Assembly (NCBI GenBank): GCA_963734275.1
Contig: CAVTGO010000018.1
Span: 62,001 to 126,000 of the forward strand
Origin: CAVTGO01 sp963734275
GTDB taxonomy: Bacteria; Actinomycetota; UBA4738; HRBIN12
Reading direction: 5' to 3'
DNA: 64,000 nucleotides
Part shown: positions 1 through 7,984 of the stretch, piece by piece
Position numbering within the stretch: position 1 is the stretch's first letter
Layout of the letters: every line of letters starts with the position of its first letter
Made by a program: the position numbers and the translations under genes
Notes under the pieces: model-generated
Told to the model about the DNA's origin: nothing
The model's input: the letters and a program-made list of their open reading frames with translations, nothing else
Databases searched by the model: none

Positions 1-782
1 GGCGCGGTCGCCTCCTGCACGGTCCCGAGCTCCGACATGTCCTCGATGGGGACGACGACTTCGACCTCCATCGGCTTGCGATGGCCGGCATCGACGATCG
101 TCACGGGCCGCGGGCCGTCCTCGGTCTGGCCGCCGAGGAACCGCGCGATCTCGTCGAGCGGACGCTGCGTGGCGGACAGGCCGATGCGCTGCGGCGGCTC
201 GTCCGCGAGCTCCTCGAGGCGCTCGAGCGAGAGCGCGAGGTGGGCGCCGCGCTTGCTCCCCGCCATCGCGTGGATCTCGTCGACGATGATCCAGCGGACG
301 CCGCGGAGCACCTCGCGCGCCTGCGACGTCAGCATCAGGTAGAGGGACTCGGGCGTGGTGATCAACACGTCGGGCGGCTTGGCGATGATGCGCCGACGCT
401 CGGCTGCTGAGGTGTCGCCGGTGCGCATCGCGACGCGGGGCTTGTGGACGTGCTCGCCGAGGCGCTCGGCGGCGAGCTCGATCCCGGCGAGCGGCGCGCG
501 CAGGTTCTTCTCGACGTCCACGGCGAGCGCTCGCAGCGGCGAGATGTAGAGCACCCGGCAGGCGCGCTCGGGCGCTGGGTGCGGCTCGGTCGCCAGGCGG
601 TCGAGCGCCCACAGGAACGCGGCGAGCGTCTTGCCCGACCCGGTCGGGGCGAGGATCAACGTGTGGCGGCCGCTGGCGATCGCCGGCCAGCCCTGTTCCT
701 GCGCCGGCGTGGGCGCCGGGAAGGAGGCGTCGAACCATGCCCGGACGGCGGGCGAGAAGCGGTCGAGGCTCACGCGGTTCAC
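1..782 (-). CDS. Lhr-type DEAD/DEAH-box helicase, N-terminal part (gene runs off the left edge)
   Basis: The minus strand reads an uninterrupted superfamily 2 helicase N-terminus. Visible motifs are the Q-like segment PTPAQEQGWPAI, Walker A APTGSGKT, motif Ia SPLRALAVDVEKNL, the Walker B box DEIHAMAGSKRGAH and motif III SATQRP. The combination of DEIH, the KRGAHL stretch and the LRALAVD box is characteristic of Lhr (large helicase-related) proteins, which are ATP-dependent 3'-5' DNA/RNA helicases tied to DNA repair. About 260 codons are present; family members reach 1500 residues, so most of the gene lies outside. The start is taken at a GTG (780-782) giving VNRVSLDRF; no strong ribosome site is visible, so the exact start is uncertain. 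It diverges from the next gene over a gap of about 48 bases. Confidence 0.85.
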   Translation of the reverse strand, partial: MNRVSLDRFSPAVRAWFDASFPAPTPAQEQGWPAIASGRHTLILAPTGSGKTLAAFLWALDRLATEPHPAPERACRVLYISPLRALAVDVEKNLRAPLAGIELAAERLGEHVHKPRVAMRTGDTSAAERRRIIAKPPDVLITTPESLYLMLTSQAREVLRGVRWIIVDEIHAMAGSKRGAHLALSLERLEELADEPPQRIGLSATQRPLDEIARFLGGQTEDGPRPVTIVDAGHRKPMEVEVVVPIEDMSELGTVQEATA

Positions 783-830
783 GGTACCGCGAACCGCGGA
801 CGCGCCGGGACCCGCCGGTAGGATGCGAAC

Positions 831-1829
831 GTGTCCCGCGCCGCTCGCATCGTCGTCCCCGTCGTCGTCTTCGGCGCTCTCTCGGGCGCGTCGTGGCTCA
901 CGTCGGGGTCCGCCCTCGGGCAGGACGTGTTCCCCGCACCCGAGACCGGGACCGGGGCGACGGGACCGCTCGAGACCGAGGAACCGCGCGACCAGATCGT
1001 GTTGTCCGGCGACGTGCTGGTGCGGCGCGGCGAGGCCGTCGGCGAGGTCGTCGTCCTGCACGGGACGGTCGTCGTCGCGGGCATCGTCCGGGGCGACGTC
1101 GTGGTGATCGACGGGCGGATCGACGTCACCGGTCAGGTGAGCGGGAGCGTGGTCAGCATCAACGGGCCCGTGACGATCGGCCGCGACGCCCAGGTTCTCG
1201 GGGACGTCCTCGCGCGAGACCGCGTGCAGATCGAGCAGGGCGCTCGGATCGAGGGGGACGTCCGTCAGGGCGCTGCGTTCACGTTCCGCACGCCGATCGA
1301 CGTGTTCGGCAGGTTCGCCGCATGGCTCGCGGTCGCGATCTCGACGCTCGCGCTGGGACTGCTGTTGCTCCTCGTCGCGCCCCTCGGGGCGGATGCGGTC
1401 TCCCGGGCCGCGGCGTCCGCGCCGTGGGCCTCCCTCGCGTGTGGCGCGGCGGCGTTCGTGGGGTTGCCGGTCATCGGCGTGCTCTCGCTCGTGACGCTGA
1501 TCGGGTTGCCGTTCGGGATCGCGCTGCTGCTCGCGCTGTTCCTCATCTACTCGGTCGGGTTCGCGTGGAGCGCATTCGTCCTCGGGCGGCTGCTGTGGAG
1601 CGAACCTCGGCGGCGAGTCGTGGCGTTGCTCATCGGGTGGGCGATCGTCTCCGGCGCCTCGGCGATCCCGTACGTCGGGGGCTTCGTGTGGTTCGGCGGG
1701 GCCGTGTTCGGGCTCGGTGTCACGACGGTGGCAGTGTGGCGCGCACGGGGCGTTGGCGGCCGGCACCGCCCCGGTGGGAAGATGCTCGAGCCGGTGGGTG
1801 CGGCCGATCGGGGAGGGGCGTGGACATGA
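831..1829 (+). CDS. Bactofilin-like polymer-forming membrane protein
   Basis: 332 residues from a GTG start preceded by GTAGGATG. A hydrophobic N-terminal segment (about 8-30) could be a signal peptide or anchor. Residues 50-150 form short beta-rich repeats (GDVLVRRG, GDVVVIDG, GSVVSINGPV, GDVLARD, GARIEGDV) of the kind found in bactofilins and other polymer-forming right-handed beta-helices. Residues 160-310 contain about four strongly hydrophobic segments, so the beta-helix is attached to the membrane. The sequence supports a membrane-anchored scaffold; the actual partner is unknown. Its stop overlaps the start of the following cyclic-nucleotide-binding gene in an ATGA, which implies coupled translation. 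Confidence 0.75.
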   Translation: MSRAARIVVPVVVFGALSGASWLTSGSALGQDVFPAPETGTGATGPLETEEPRDQIVLSGDVLVRRGEAVGEVVVLHGTVVVAGIVRGDVVVIDGRIDVTGQVSGSVVSINGPVTIGRDAQVLGDVLARDRVQIEQGARIEGDVRQGAAFTFRTPIDVFGRFAAWLAVAISTLALGLLLLLVAPLGADAVSRAAASAPWASLACGAAAFVGLPVIGVLSLVTLIGLPFGIALLLALFLIYSVGFAWSAFVLGRLLWSEPRRRVVALLIGWAIVSGASAIPYVGGFVWFGGAVFGLGVTTVAVWRARGVGGRHRPGGKMLEPVGAADRGGAWT

Positions 1830-2239
1830 ACGACCCGGGGGCGGTCCACCGCCTTCGGGCGGTGCCGCTGCTCGCGGGCTCGGACGAGGCGACGCTGGTC
1901 CGGATCGCGGCCGTGGCCACCGAGTTCGACGTGCCGGCGGGCCACGTCCTCGTCGAGCACGGACAGCCGGGCGCGGGCATGTTCCTCCTCATGGAGGGCA
2001 CGGTGACCGTGGAACTGCCGCACGCCACGGTCGAGCTCGGCGCCGGGGACTTCGTCGGCGAGCTCGCGCTCCTCGCGGAGGGCGTCACGCGGACGGCCCG
2101 CGTCCGCGCGACGACCCGTGTCCGGGGGTTGGCGATCGGGCGACAGGCGTTCCGTGAACTCCTCGAAGAGGACCCACGGATCGCGGTCGCGATGCTGCCC
2201 GTGCTCGCACGCCGGCTCGCCGACGCCGAGGCCGGATAA
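1826..2239 (+). CDS. Stand-alone cyclic-nucleotide-binding domain protein
   Basis: 137 residues, ATG start overlapping the previous stop (ATGA), with a GGAGGGG ribosome site at about 1812-1818. The whole protein is one Crp/Fnr-type effector-binding beta-roll: RAVPLLAGSDEATLVRIA, EFDVPAGHVLVEHGQPG, MFLLMEGTVTVEL and the phosphate-binding-cassette-like stretch GDFVGELALLAEG. In classical cassettes this region reads GE(I/L)AL followed by an Arg; here a run TRTARVRATT follows, so nucleotide binding is plausible but not certain. There is no DNA-binding helix-turn-helix, so it is not a transcription factor by itself. Coupling to the upstream membrane scaffold suggests it regulates or docks on that protein (inference). 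Confidence 0.8.
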   Translation: MNDPGAVHRLRAVPLLAGSDEATLVRIAAVATEFDVPAGHVLVEHGQPGAGMFLLMEGTVTVELPHATVELGAGDFVGELALLAEGVTRTARVRATTRVRGLAIGRQAFRELLEEDPRIAVAMLPVLARRLADAEAG

Positions 2240-2242
2240 CCG

Positions 2243-2692
2243 CTACCGGCGGCGCCGGGCGAACAGCGCGACCATGGCGCCGAGACCCGCGCCGAACGCA
2301 AGCGCCTGGCCCGTGTTCATCAGCACCTTCGCCCCGGGCTGCACCGTCACCTTCGGCGAGACGACCAGGCCCACCCACGATCCCCGGCCGAGCGTCGCCC
2401 CGCCGGCCGCGAGCACGCTCTGCGTCCCGCCCATCTCGATGGAGACGTCGCCGCCGACGAGCATGGGCCCGCAACCGCCCTGACGGATCGAGACGTCGCC
2501 TCGCGCCAGCACCGGTCCGCAGCCGGCCTGCGTGAGCGTCAGGTTCCCCTGAGCCGCGACGGGGCCGGCCACCGCCTGGGTCAGCTGCACATCGCGCGCG
2601 CTCACCATGCCGACCAGCGCCCGCTCGAGGTGGACGTCGCCCGCCGCCTCGAGGGTCTTCAACTTCCCGTGTTCCGCTTGTGCTCGATCCAT
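2243..2692 (-). CDS. Membrane-anchored protein with 16-residue beta-solenoid repeats
   Basis: About 149 residues. The ATG at 2690-2692 is chosen because GGAGGT lies eight bases upstream; a GTG six codons earlier sits before that site. The middle is made of five consecutive 16-residue units, for example QAGCGPVLARGDVSIR followed by QGGCGPMLVGGDVSIE. Each has a small residue/Pro turn and a G-D/N-V-x-(L/I) strand, which predicts rungs of a beta-solenoid. The C-terminus (about 120-145) is a hydrophobic helix ending ARRRR, a membrane anchor with positive cytoplasmic end. I do not recognise a named family. It converges on the cyclic-nucleotide-binding gene with a 3-base gap. Function unknown; scaffold or surface protein are both possible. 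Confidence 0.65.
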   Translation of the reverse strand: MDRAQAEHGKLKTLEAAGDVHLERALVGMVSARDVQLTQAVAGPVAAQGNLTLTQAGCGPVLARGDVSIRQGGCGPMLVGGDVSIEMGGTQSVLAAGGATLGRGSWVGLVVSPKVTVQPGAKVLMNTGQALAFGAGLGAMVALFARRRR

Positions 2693-2733
2693 CCGCCCAC
2701 ACCTCCTCACCCCATCCTAGGTACCCTCGCCGG

Positions 2734-3444
2734 GTGGTGTCCCCCCGCTCGTTCCTGCTGATGGGCTCGGGCGAGTTCGAGCCCTGGTCCGAGGAGGTCG
2801 AGCGGGCCGCCATCGGCGGTCGCACCGGCCACATCGCGATCCTGCCCACGGCGAGTGCCTCCGAGGGCGACGAGGTGTTCGAGCGGTGGGGCCGGATGGG
2901 GCTCGAGCATTACCGCGCGATGGGGCTCGAGGCGCGGCTGGTCCCCGTGAAGCGGCGCGAGGACGCCGAGCGCGAGGATCTGGCCCGCGAGCTCGAAGGC
3001 GCGGCGATGGTCTTCTTCTCCGGCGGCAAGCCCCAGCGTCTGGCCGAGGCGATCTTCGGCACGCGGGTGTGGGACACGCTGATGCGCGCGCTCGACGACG
3101 GCACCGTGTTCGCGGGCTGCAGCGCGGGCGCGATGGTGGCGAGTCAGTCCCGAGAGCAGCGCCGAGAGCGCGGTGTCGAGGTGGGCTGGACCTTCGGGCT
3201 CGGACTCGTCCCGAGCGTCTCCTTCGGCGTGCACTGGGACAAGGTGCGGTTCATCCCGGGTGTGCGGCCGTTCGTGATGTCGCGCCGGCCGAGGGGAACG
3301 ACGTTCGTCGGGATCGACGAGCGCACGGCGATCCTCGGCGACGGGGTTCGGTGGCGGGTGTTCGGGCGGGGAGGGGCGATGGTGCGCGACGCGAGAGGCA
3401 CGCGCGTCCACCGCGCTGGCGAGGGGTTCGAGACCCCCGTTTGA
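2734..3444 (+). CDS. Peptidase S51 family protein (cyanophycinase / dipeptidase E-like)
   Basis: About 237 residues starting at tandem GTG codons (2734 or 2737); no clear ribosome site, so the start is approximate. The N-terminal LLMGSGEFEPW, the segment VFFSGGKPQRLAEAI and the nucleophile elbow AGCSAGAM fit the S51 family, where the Ser of G-x-S-A-G acts with a His/Glu. Members hydrolyse cyanophycin or alpha-aspartyl dipeptides. No cyanophycin synthetase is visible nearby, so the substrate is unknown. The fold is class I glutamine-amidotransferase-like and cytoplasmic, with no signal peptide. Confidence 0.8.
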   Translation: MVSPRSFLLMGSGEFEPWSEEVERAAIGGRTGHIAILPTASASEGDEVFERWGRMGLEHYRAMGLEARLVPVKRREDAEREDLARELEGAAMVFFSGGKPQRLAEAIFGTRVWDTLMRALDDGTVFAGCSAGAMVASQSREQRRERGVEVGWTFGLGLVPSVSFGVHWDKVRFIPGVRPFVMSRRPRGTTFVGIDERTAILGDGVRWRVFGRGGAMVRDARGTRVHRAGEGFETPV

Positions 3445-3475
3445 CCGGTCGCCGGGGTGGCTATCCTTGCCACCC

Positions 3476-3775
3476 GTGAGCTCGAGCGAAGAGCCGGCGA
3501 TGCCGGGACCCCGGCCGGGATGCTTCCTCTGCGGCCGCCCCACCTACGACCCCGACAAGCGCGAGCGGCCGTGGGTGCGGGCGACCTCGGGAGGACACCA
3601 GGTGCTGGTGTGCCCGACGTGCCAGGAGGAGCGCCCGGACTGGGCGGTCCAGCTGGACCGGTGCGAGTCCTGCGGGGCGACCCGGCTGTCCGCGATGCTC
3701 GGCCAGGTCGTGTGTCGGGCGTGTGGTCATGTCCGCGGCGAATCGGTCGAGCCCGCGTGGACCATGGGCGCTTAG
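3476..3775 (+). CDS. Small zinc-ribbon protein overlapping tRNA-Val
   Basis: About 99 residues from GTG at 3476 (a TTG at 3467 is an alternative). Four Cys pairs are visible: CFLC, CPTC, CESC and CRAC, which would bind two structural zinc ions in back-to-back zinc ribbons. No catalytic motif is present; the family is unknown to me. The last codons (W-T-M-G-A-stop) run into the tRNA-Val gene: the stop TAG is also the start of the tRNA D-arm. Translating ribosomes and tRNA processing therefore compete for the same ten bases. Probably cytoplasmic. Confidence 0.6.
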   Translation: MSSSEEPAMPGPRPGCFLCGRPTYDPDKRERPWVRATSGGHQVLVCPTCQEERPDWAVQLDRCESCGATRLSAMLGQVVCRACGHVRGESVEPAWTMGA

Positions 3776-3840
3776 CTCAGCGGTAGAGCGCTGCCCTTAC
3801 AAGGCAGAGGTCGGGGGTTCGAAACCCTCAGCGCCCACCA
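3766..3840 (+). tRNA. tRNA-Val (anticodon TAC), CCA encoded
   Basis: Cloverleaf elements: acceptor GGGCGCT pairs with AGCGCCC, the D-arm is TAGCTCAGCGGTAGAGC, the anticodon stem CTGCC/GGCAG encloses loop CTTACAA with anticodon TAC, and the T-arm carries GGTTCGAAACC. The 3' CCA is encoded in the DNA. Anticodon UAC reads valine GUA/GUG. The first ten bases overlap the end of the preceding zinc-ribbon gene. Confidence 0.96.
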
Positions 3841-3847
3841 GATCCGG

Positions 3848-4492
3848 TCAGGATTTCAGGAAGGCCAGCACCGCAAGGACACGGCGGTGATAGTCCCGAG
3901 TCTCGTCCAGACCGAGCTTCGAGAAGATGCGGCCGACGTGAGCCTCGACGGTCTTCGGACTCAGCACCAGCACCTTGGAAATGCCCTGGTTCGAGCGACC
4001 CTCTGCGATGAGGGCGAGCACCTCGCGTTCGCGTTCTGTGAGTTCGTCGAGGGGACCCGTGCCGCGAGGTCGCCTGACCAGGCGAGCCACGATCGTGGGA
4101 TCCAGCACGCACTCGCCCTCGGAGATGCGTACGAGCGCGTCCGCTAGGACGGCGATGTCCGAGACTCTCTCCTTCAGCAGGTAGCCGACCGACTCCGGAT
4201 GCTGCTCTAGCAGGCGCACGGCGTAGCTGGACTCCAGGTACTGGGAGAGGACCAAGACCCCAGTGCGCGGGTGCGACCGACGGATCTCCTCCGCTGCGAC
4301 CAGCCCCTCGTTCGTGTGGGTCGGCGGCATCTTGATGTCGATGATGGCCACGTCCGGGCGCTCAACCGCAACCGCCCGCATGAGCTTCTGCGCGTCGTCC
4401 ACCTTGTCCACCACGTCGAACCCGGCGTCCTGAAGGAGACGGGCGGTCCCTTCCCGCATCAACATCGCGTCATCAGCGATCACGATCCGCAT
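3848..4492 (-). CDS. NarL/LuxR-family response regulator
   Basis: 214 residues. Receiver domain (1-120): acidic pair D7/D8, phosphoacceptor D52 in IIDIKMPP, and K107 in GYLLKERV. C-terminal LuxR-type helix-turn-helix (about 151-195): LTEREREVLALIAEGRSN then LSPKTVEAHVGRIFSKLGL. All key residues are intact, so this should be a phosphorylation-controlled transcription factor. It lies directly downstream of, and overlaps by 13 bases, the kinase at 4480-6282, so the pair is cotranscribed. That kinase lacks its ATP-binding boxes, so phosphate must reach this regulator by another route, perhaps from the kinase at 7985-9664. Confidence 0.92.
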   Translation of the reverse strand: MRIVIADDAMLMREGTARLLQDAGFDVVDKVDDAQKLMRAVAVERPDVAIIDIKMPPTHTNEGLVAAEEIRRSHPRTGVLVLSQYLESSYAVRLLEQHPESVGYLLKERVSDIAVLADALVRISEGECVLDPTIVARLVRRPRGTGPLDELTEREREVLALIAEGRSNQGISKVLVLSPKTVEAHVGRIFSKLGLDETRDYHRRVLAVLAFLKS

Positions 4493-6282
4493 GGGATCTC
4501 CGCTCGTAGCGTGAATCCTCGCCCGGGACCTTGACTCACGTTCGTCTGGCCGTCCAGCGCACCCACCCGGTCCGCAAGATCAACGAGCAAGGCTTGCACG
4601 TCTGGATCTGGGGCGCCCGCTTCCACCTCGGAGACCCTCACCAGGAGCCGATCGTCGATGTGTTCGGCGGCCACGGACACGCTTGTCGCTCCGGCAGATG
4701 AAGCGATCGGCCCGATGGCCTCAGCGATGAAGAAGTAAGCGGCAGCCTCCACCGGGCTCTGGAACCGCTCGTCCGGGATCGTAACGACACGAACGGGAAT
4801 GAAGGAGCGGTCGGCGAGTGCCTCCACCGCAGCGGCCAGCCCTTCATCGGCGAGAACCGCCGGATAGATGCCATGCGCCACGTCGCGCAACTCGTCGATG
4901 GACAGGCGAAGCTCATCCTCTGCTTCGTCGATCCGGGAAACGACGTCCGGGTCAGGATCCGAGCCGAGCTGAGTGCGGAACAGGCGCAACGCGAGCGAGA
5001 GGCCGACGAGGCGCTGCTGGGCGCCATCGTGCAGGTCCCGCTCCAATCGCCGTCGCTCGGCGTCGCCGGTCGCCACGATACGAGCCCGAGAGGCGCGCAG
5101 GTCCTCGAGCTGGGCGCGAACCTCGGCCTGGAGTCGCTCGTTCTCCAGAGCGATCCTGGCAGCGGATACGACCTCCTCGATCAATCCCGGATCGTCGAGC
5201 AACCCTTGGCGGTGGATGAGCACGGCCACCGTCGTCCCTCCGCGCGCCAGCGGCGTCACCGTTCGACCGTCCCCGGCGGCAGGAGCGACCGTCATGCCCC
5301 TCGCGTCGACATACCGTTCCGGTACCAGCAGCGGATAGGCCACCTCGAGCTCTGGATCCCCGAGGGCGCCGGCCAACACCTCGCTCAGCCCACCGGGCGG
5401 CGGCGACTCGCCGAGTTCGACCACGAGCCTCGCCATCACCGAGCGGGTCCGCCGCGCGCGCAGCCACGACCACACCACTCCGAGGGCGATCGCGCACAGG
5501 GCGACTGCTTCGCCCAGCCGGAGTCGCTGTTCGAACGGATCGTTGCTCAGCTCACCTCGCGGCATGCTGTGGAGGAAGTCGCTCCCCACGAGCAGGAGAT
5601 AGACGGCGCCCCCGAGAACGACGGGCGCCGCCACCCGTCGCAGCGGGGGACTCGACCGAGCCAACCGCCAGAGCGCGAGTCCCGCGAGCGTGATGGTCCA
5701 CACAAGGCCGAGCCGCACCCCCCATCGGCTGATGGTGTGGAACGCGTCAGGGTCGTTGCGGATCACCAGGAGGTTGGACGGGCACAGGTTGCAGCCCTGT
5801 CGGTGGGGGTCGAAGAAGAGTGCTGGGAGCAGCCCAAGGACCAAGCCCGCCGCCGCGTACGCGCCGAGGAGGGCGACCCGATCCAGGGACGACAGCGGGT
5901 GGCCGGACGGGTACGCCAGGACCGCGTATGCCACCATCGGCGGGGCCAGCGCCCATGTCACCAGGCCGAGCGTGAACCCCACCGATGATCCGATGCCTGG
6001 GTTGTTCCATTCCACGAAGAACCAGGCGACCCCCGCTGCGGCGAGGAGGTACCCCGCACGACCGCGGGATCTTCGGAACGATAGGTGGAGTCCCGCGCCG
6101 ATCATCGCCCACCCGGCCGCGAGCTCCGCTAGGGAAGCGAGCCACGACCTGCCGGCGAACGAGCCTCCGGGTTCGGACCGGGAGATGCCGAGCGTGATGA
6201 GCCCGATGCCGAACGCGGCCGGCCAGAACGCGAACCGAGCGATCCGGACGGCTCGATCCGAAGGCAGCGAGGCCAACGCCAT
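4480..6282 (-). CDS. Membrane sensor of the DesK/NarX kinase class with intact His but degenerate ATP-binding domain
   Basis: About 600 residues from ATG at 6282 (upstream in-frame starts exist). The first 300 residues hold about eight hydrophobic segments, an integral membrane sensor. A linker precedes the HisKA_3 dimerization helix with an intact H-box, RDLHDGAQQRL; the His codon is at 5029-5031 (about residue 418). The C-terminal ATPase-like domain is recognisable by AAAYFFIAEA and LADRVGALDG, but the N-box reads EAIGPIASSAG instead of EALTN..K-A, the D-D-G-x-G-G box is replaced by VSEVEAGAPD, and the G-L-R-G box is absent. It therefore looks unable to bind ATP, yet able to accept phosphate. 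Its stop overlaps the response regulator start. A TRAP-type binding lipoprotein gene diverges from it. Confidence 0.88.
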   Translation of the reverse strand: MALASLPSDRAVRIARFAFWPAAFGIGLITLGISRSEPGGSFAGRSWLASLAELAAGWAMIGAGLHLSFRRSRGRAGYLLAAAGVAWFFVEWNNPGIGSSVGFTLGLVTWALAPPMVAYAVLAYPSGHPLSSLDRVALLGAYAAAGLVLGLLPALFFDPHRQGCNLCPSNLLVIRNDPDAFHTISRWGVRLGLVWTITLAGLALWRLARSSPPLRRVAAPVVLGGAVYLLLVGSDFLHSMPRGELSNDPFEQRLRLGEAVALCAIALGVVWSWLRARRTRSVMARLVVELGESPPPGGLSEVLAGALGDPELEVAYPLLVPERYVDARGMTVAPAAGDGRTVTPLARGGTTVAVLIHRQGLLDDPGLIEEVVSAARIALENERLQAEVRAQLEDLRASRARIVATGDAERRRLERDLHDGAQQRLVGLSLALRLFRTQLGSDPDPDVVSRIDEAEDELRLSIDELRDVAHGIYPAVLADEGLAAAVEALADRSFIPVRVVTIPDERFQSPVEAAAYFFIAEAIGPIASSAGATSVSVAAEHIDDRLLVRVSEVEAGAPDPDVQALLVDLADRVGALDGQTNVSQGPGRGFTLRAEIPCGS

Positions 6283-6417
6283 CGACGCATGCTTGCACAG
6301 CGCGGACCGGATCCCATCGGGGTCACCCCCAACGGCGTGATGCAGAATGAAGAGCTTGCCCTGATGTGTCGGCAGGTGGAGGAGGCCAGTCTTCGACCAT
6401 CCGAGAAGGAGGTCGTC

Positions 6418-7928
6418 ATGAACGAGAATCGCTCCCTCCACCGCGCCGGTCTCGCGATCCTTGCAGCACTGGGACTCGTCCTGGCCGGATGCACCTCGTC
6501 GGGAGGCAACAAGGCCGGCAGCTCAGGCGAGCCGCTCGTCCTGCGGATGGCGAACGGCTACTCGAACCTCGAATATGAGCCCGCCGTGGAGTACTTCGTC
6601 CAGCGCGTCGGCGAGCTCTCCGAGGGTGCCGTCCGGATCGAGGTCGTCGACGGGTGGGGGCGGAGCCAGGTCTCCTACCCACCGGACAACGAGCAGACCG
6701 TCGTAGGAGACGTCGCGGCCGGCAAGGTCGACCTCGCGTGGGTTGGGACCCGGATCTTCGACACCCTGGGGGTCGGGAGCTTCCGTGCCCTCACGGCTCC
6801 CATGCTCATCGACAGCTATCCGCTCGAGCAGGCCGTCATCGACAGCGACATCCCGGAGCGGATGATGGAGGGACTCGAGGAGATCGGCGTGGTCGGCTTG
6901 GCGGTCCCGCTGACGGCCTGCGCAAGCCTATCGCGGTCGAACAACCGCTCCTCGGGCCCGATGACTGGCGCGGCATCACCTTCCAGTCGTTCCGCTCGGA
7001 TGTCCAAGCTCAGGCGATCGAAGCGCTCGGCGCACGGCCGACCGATCTCCTCGGCGCGGCGCTCGATGAGGGGCTTGCCTCGGGACAGATCCAGGGCTTC
7101 GAGAAGAACCTGCTCATCTACCAGATCAACGAGATGCAGCTCACCGCGCCCTTCGTCACCGCGAACGTCAACCTGTGGCCGCAGACGGTCGCCCTGATCG
7201 TGGATCCGGATCGGCTGTCCGGACTGACGGAACAGCAGCGTGGCTGGCTGCGGGAGGCGGCGCAGGACGCCGCCGCAGCCTCTTCGGGCCTGATGGACCC
7301 GCACGAGCAACGCCTCGTCCCGGGCCTGTGCAACAGTGGCGCCGCCTTCGTGAACGCCTCGAACGCGGACCTCGCCGCTCTCCGAGATGCGTTCGCTCCC
7401 GTCTACGCCGAGCTGGAGCAGGATCCGCAGACCGCGGCGTTCATCGCCGACATCGAGGAGCTCAAGCAACAGACCCCACCTGGAGCGGCGCTAGCCTTCC
7501 CGGACGACTGCGAGACGGCGGCACCCCTGCCGGCAGGGACCAAGACCACCAGGGTGACGCCGCTGGACGGCGAATGGGAAGTCACGCTCACCAGGGAAGA
7601 GCTCCTCGAGGCAATCGCGCGGAACGGGAACGACCTCCTCGAGGACAACCCCGGGAACTACGGTCACCAAACCCTCGTGTTCGATCGCGGAGATGTGTGT
7701 GGGACCGATGACGGCGCTTTCAGCGGAGGGAATACCTACGCCATCGACGGCGACACCCTCACGATCTTCACTCCCGAGGGCTTCAGGTTCACGACAACGT
7801 GGAGCGTGTACCGGGATACGCTCACGTTCGAGAACGACCCATCGCGCAAGGATGGCGTCTCCTCGCCCATGATCGCGAAGCCCTGGCGGCGCGTGGGTCC
7901 GGGCACGTGCCTGGATCCAGGTCGCTGA
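6418..7928 (+). CDS. TRAP-type solute-binding lipoprotein with extra C-terminal beta domain (one frameshift)
   Basis: Start ATG with AAGGAGGT at 6406-6413. A lipoprotein signal ends in LVLAGC. The body resembles DctP-type TRAP binding proteins: LRMANGYSN, AAGKVDLAWVGTRIF, then FEKNLLIYQINEMQLTAPF and NVNLWPQTVALIVD. The frame breaks at 6910-6916: restoring one base in CTGACGG reads L-D-G-L-R-K-P-I-A-V and joins the two halves perfectly, so an indel is likely. After about residue 370 an additional domain follows (LDGEWEVTLTREELLEAI, NGNDLLEDNPGNYGHQT, DGDTLTIFTPEGF, PWRRVGPG) that ordinary DctP proteins lack. No DctQ/DctM permease genes are nearby; it sits between two sensor kinases, suggesting a sensing role (inference). 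Confidence 0.8.
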
Positions 7929-7984
7929 GCGATCCTATCGATGAACAGATCGGAGAGGTCCCCGTCGCGCGGACGAGGGCCTCT

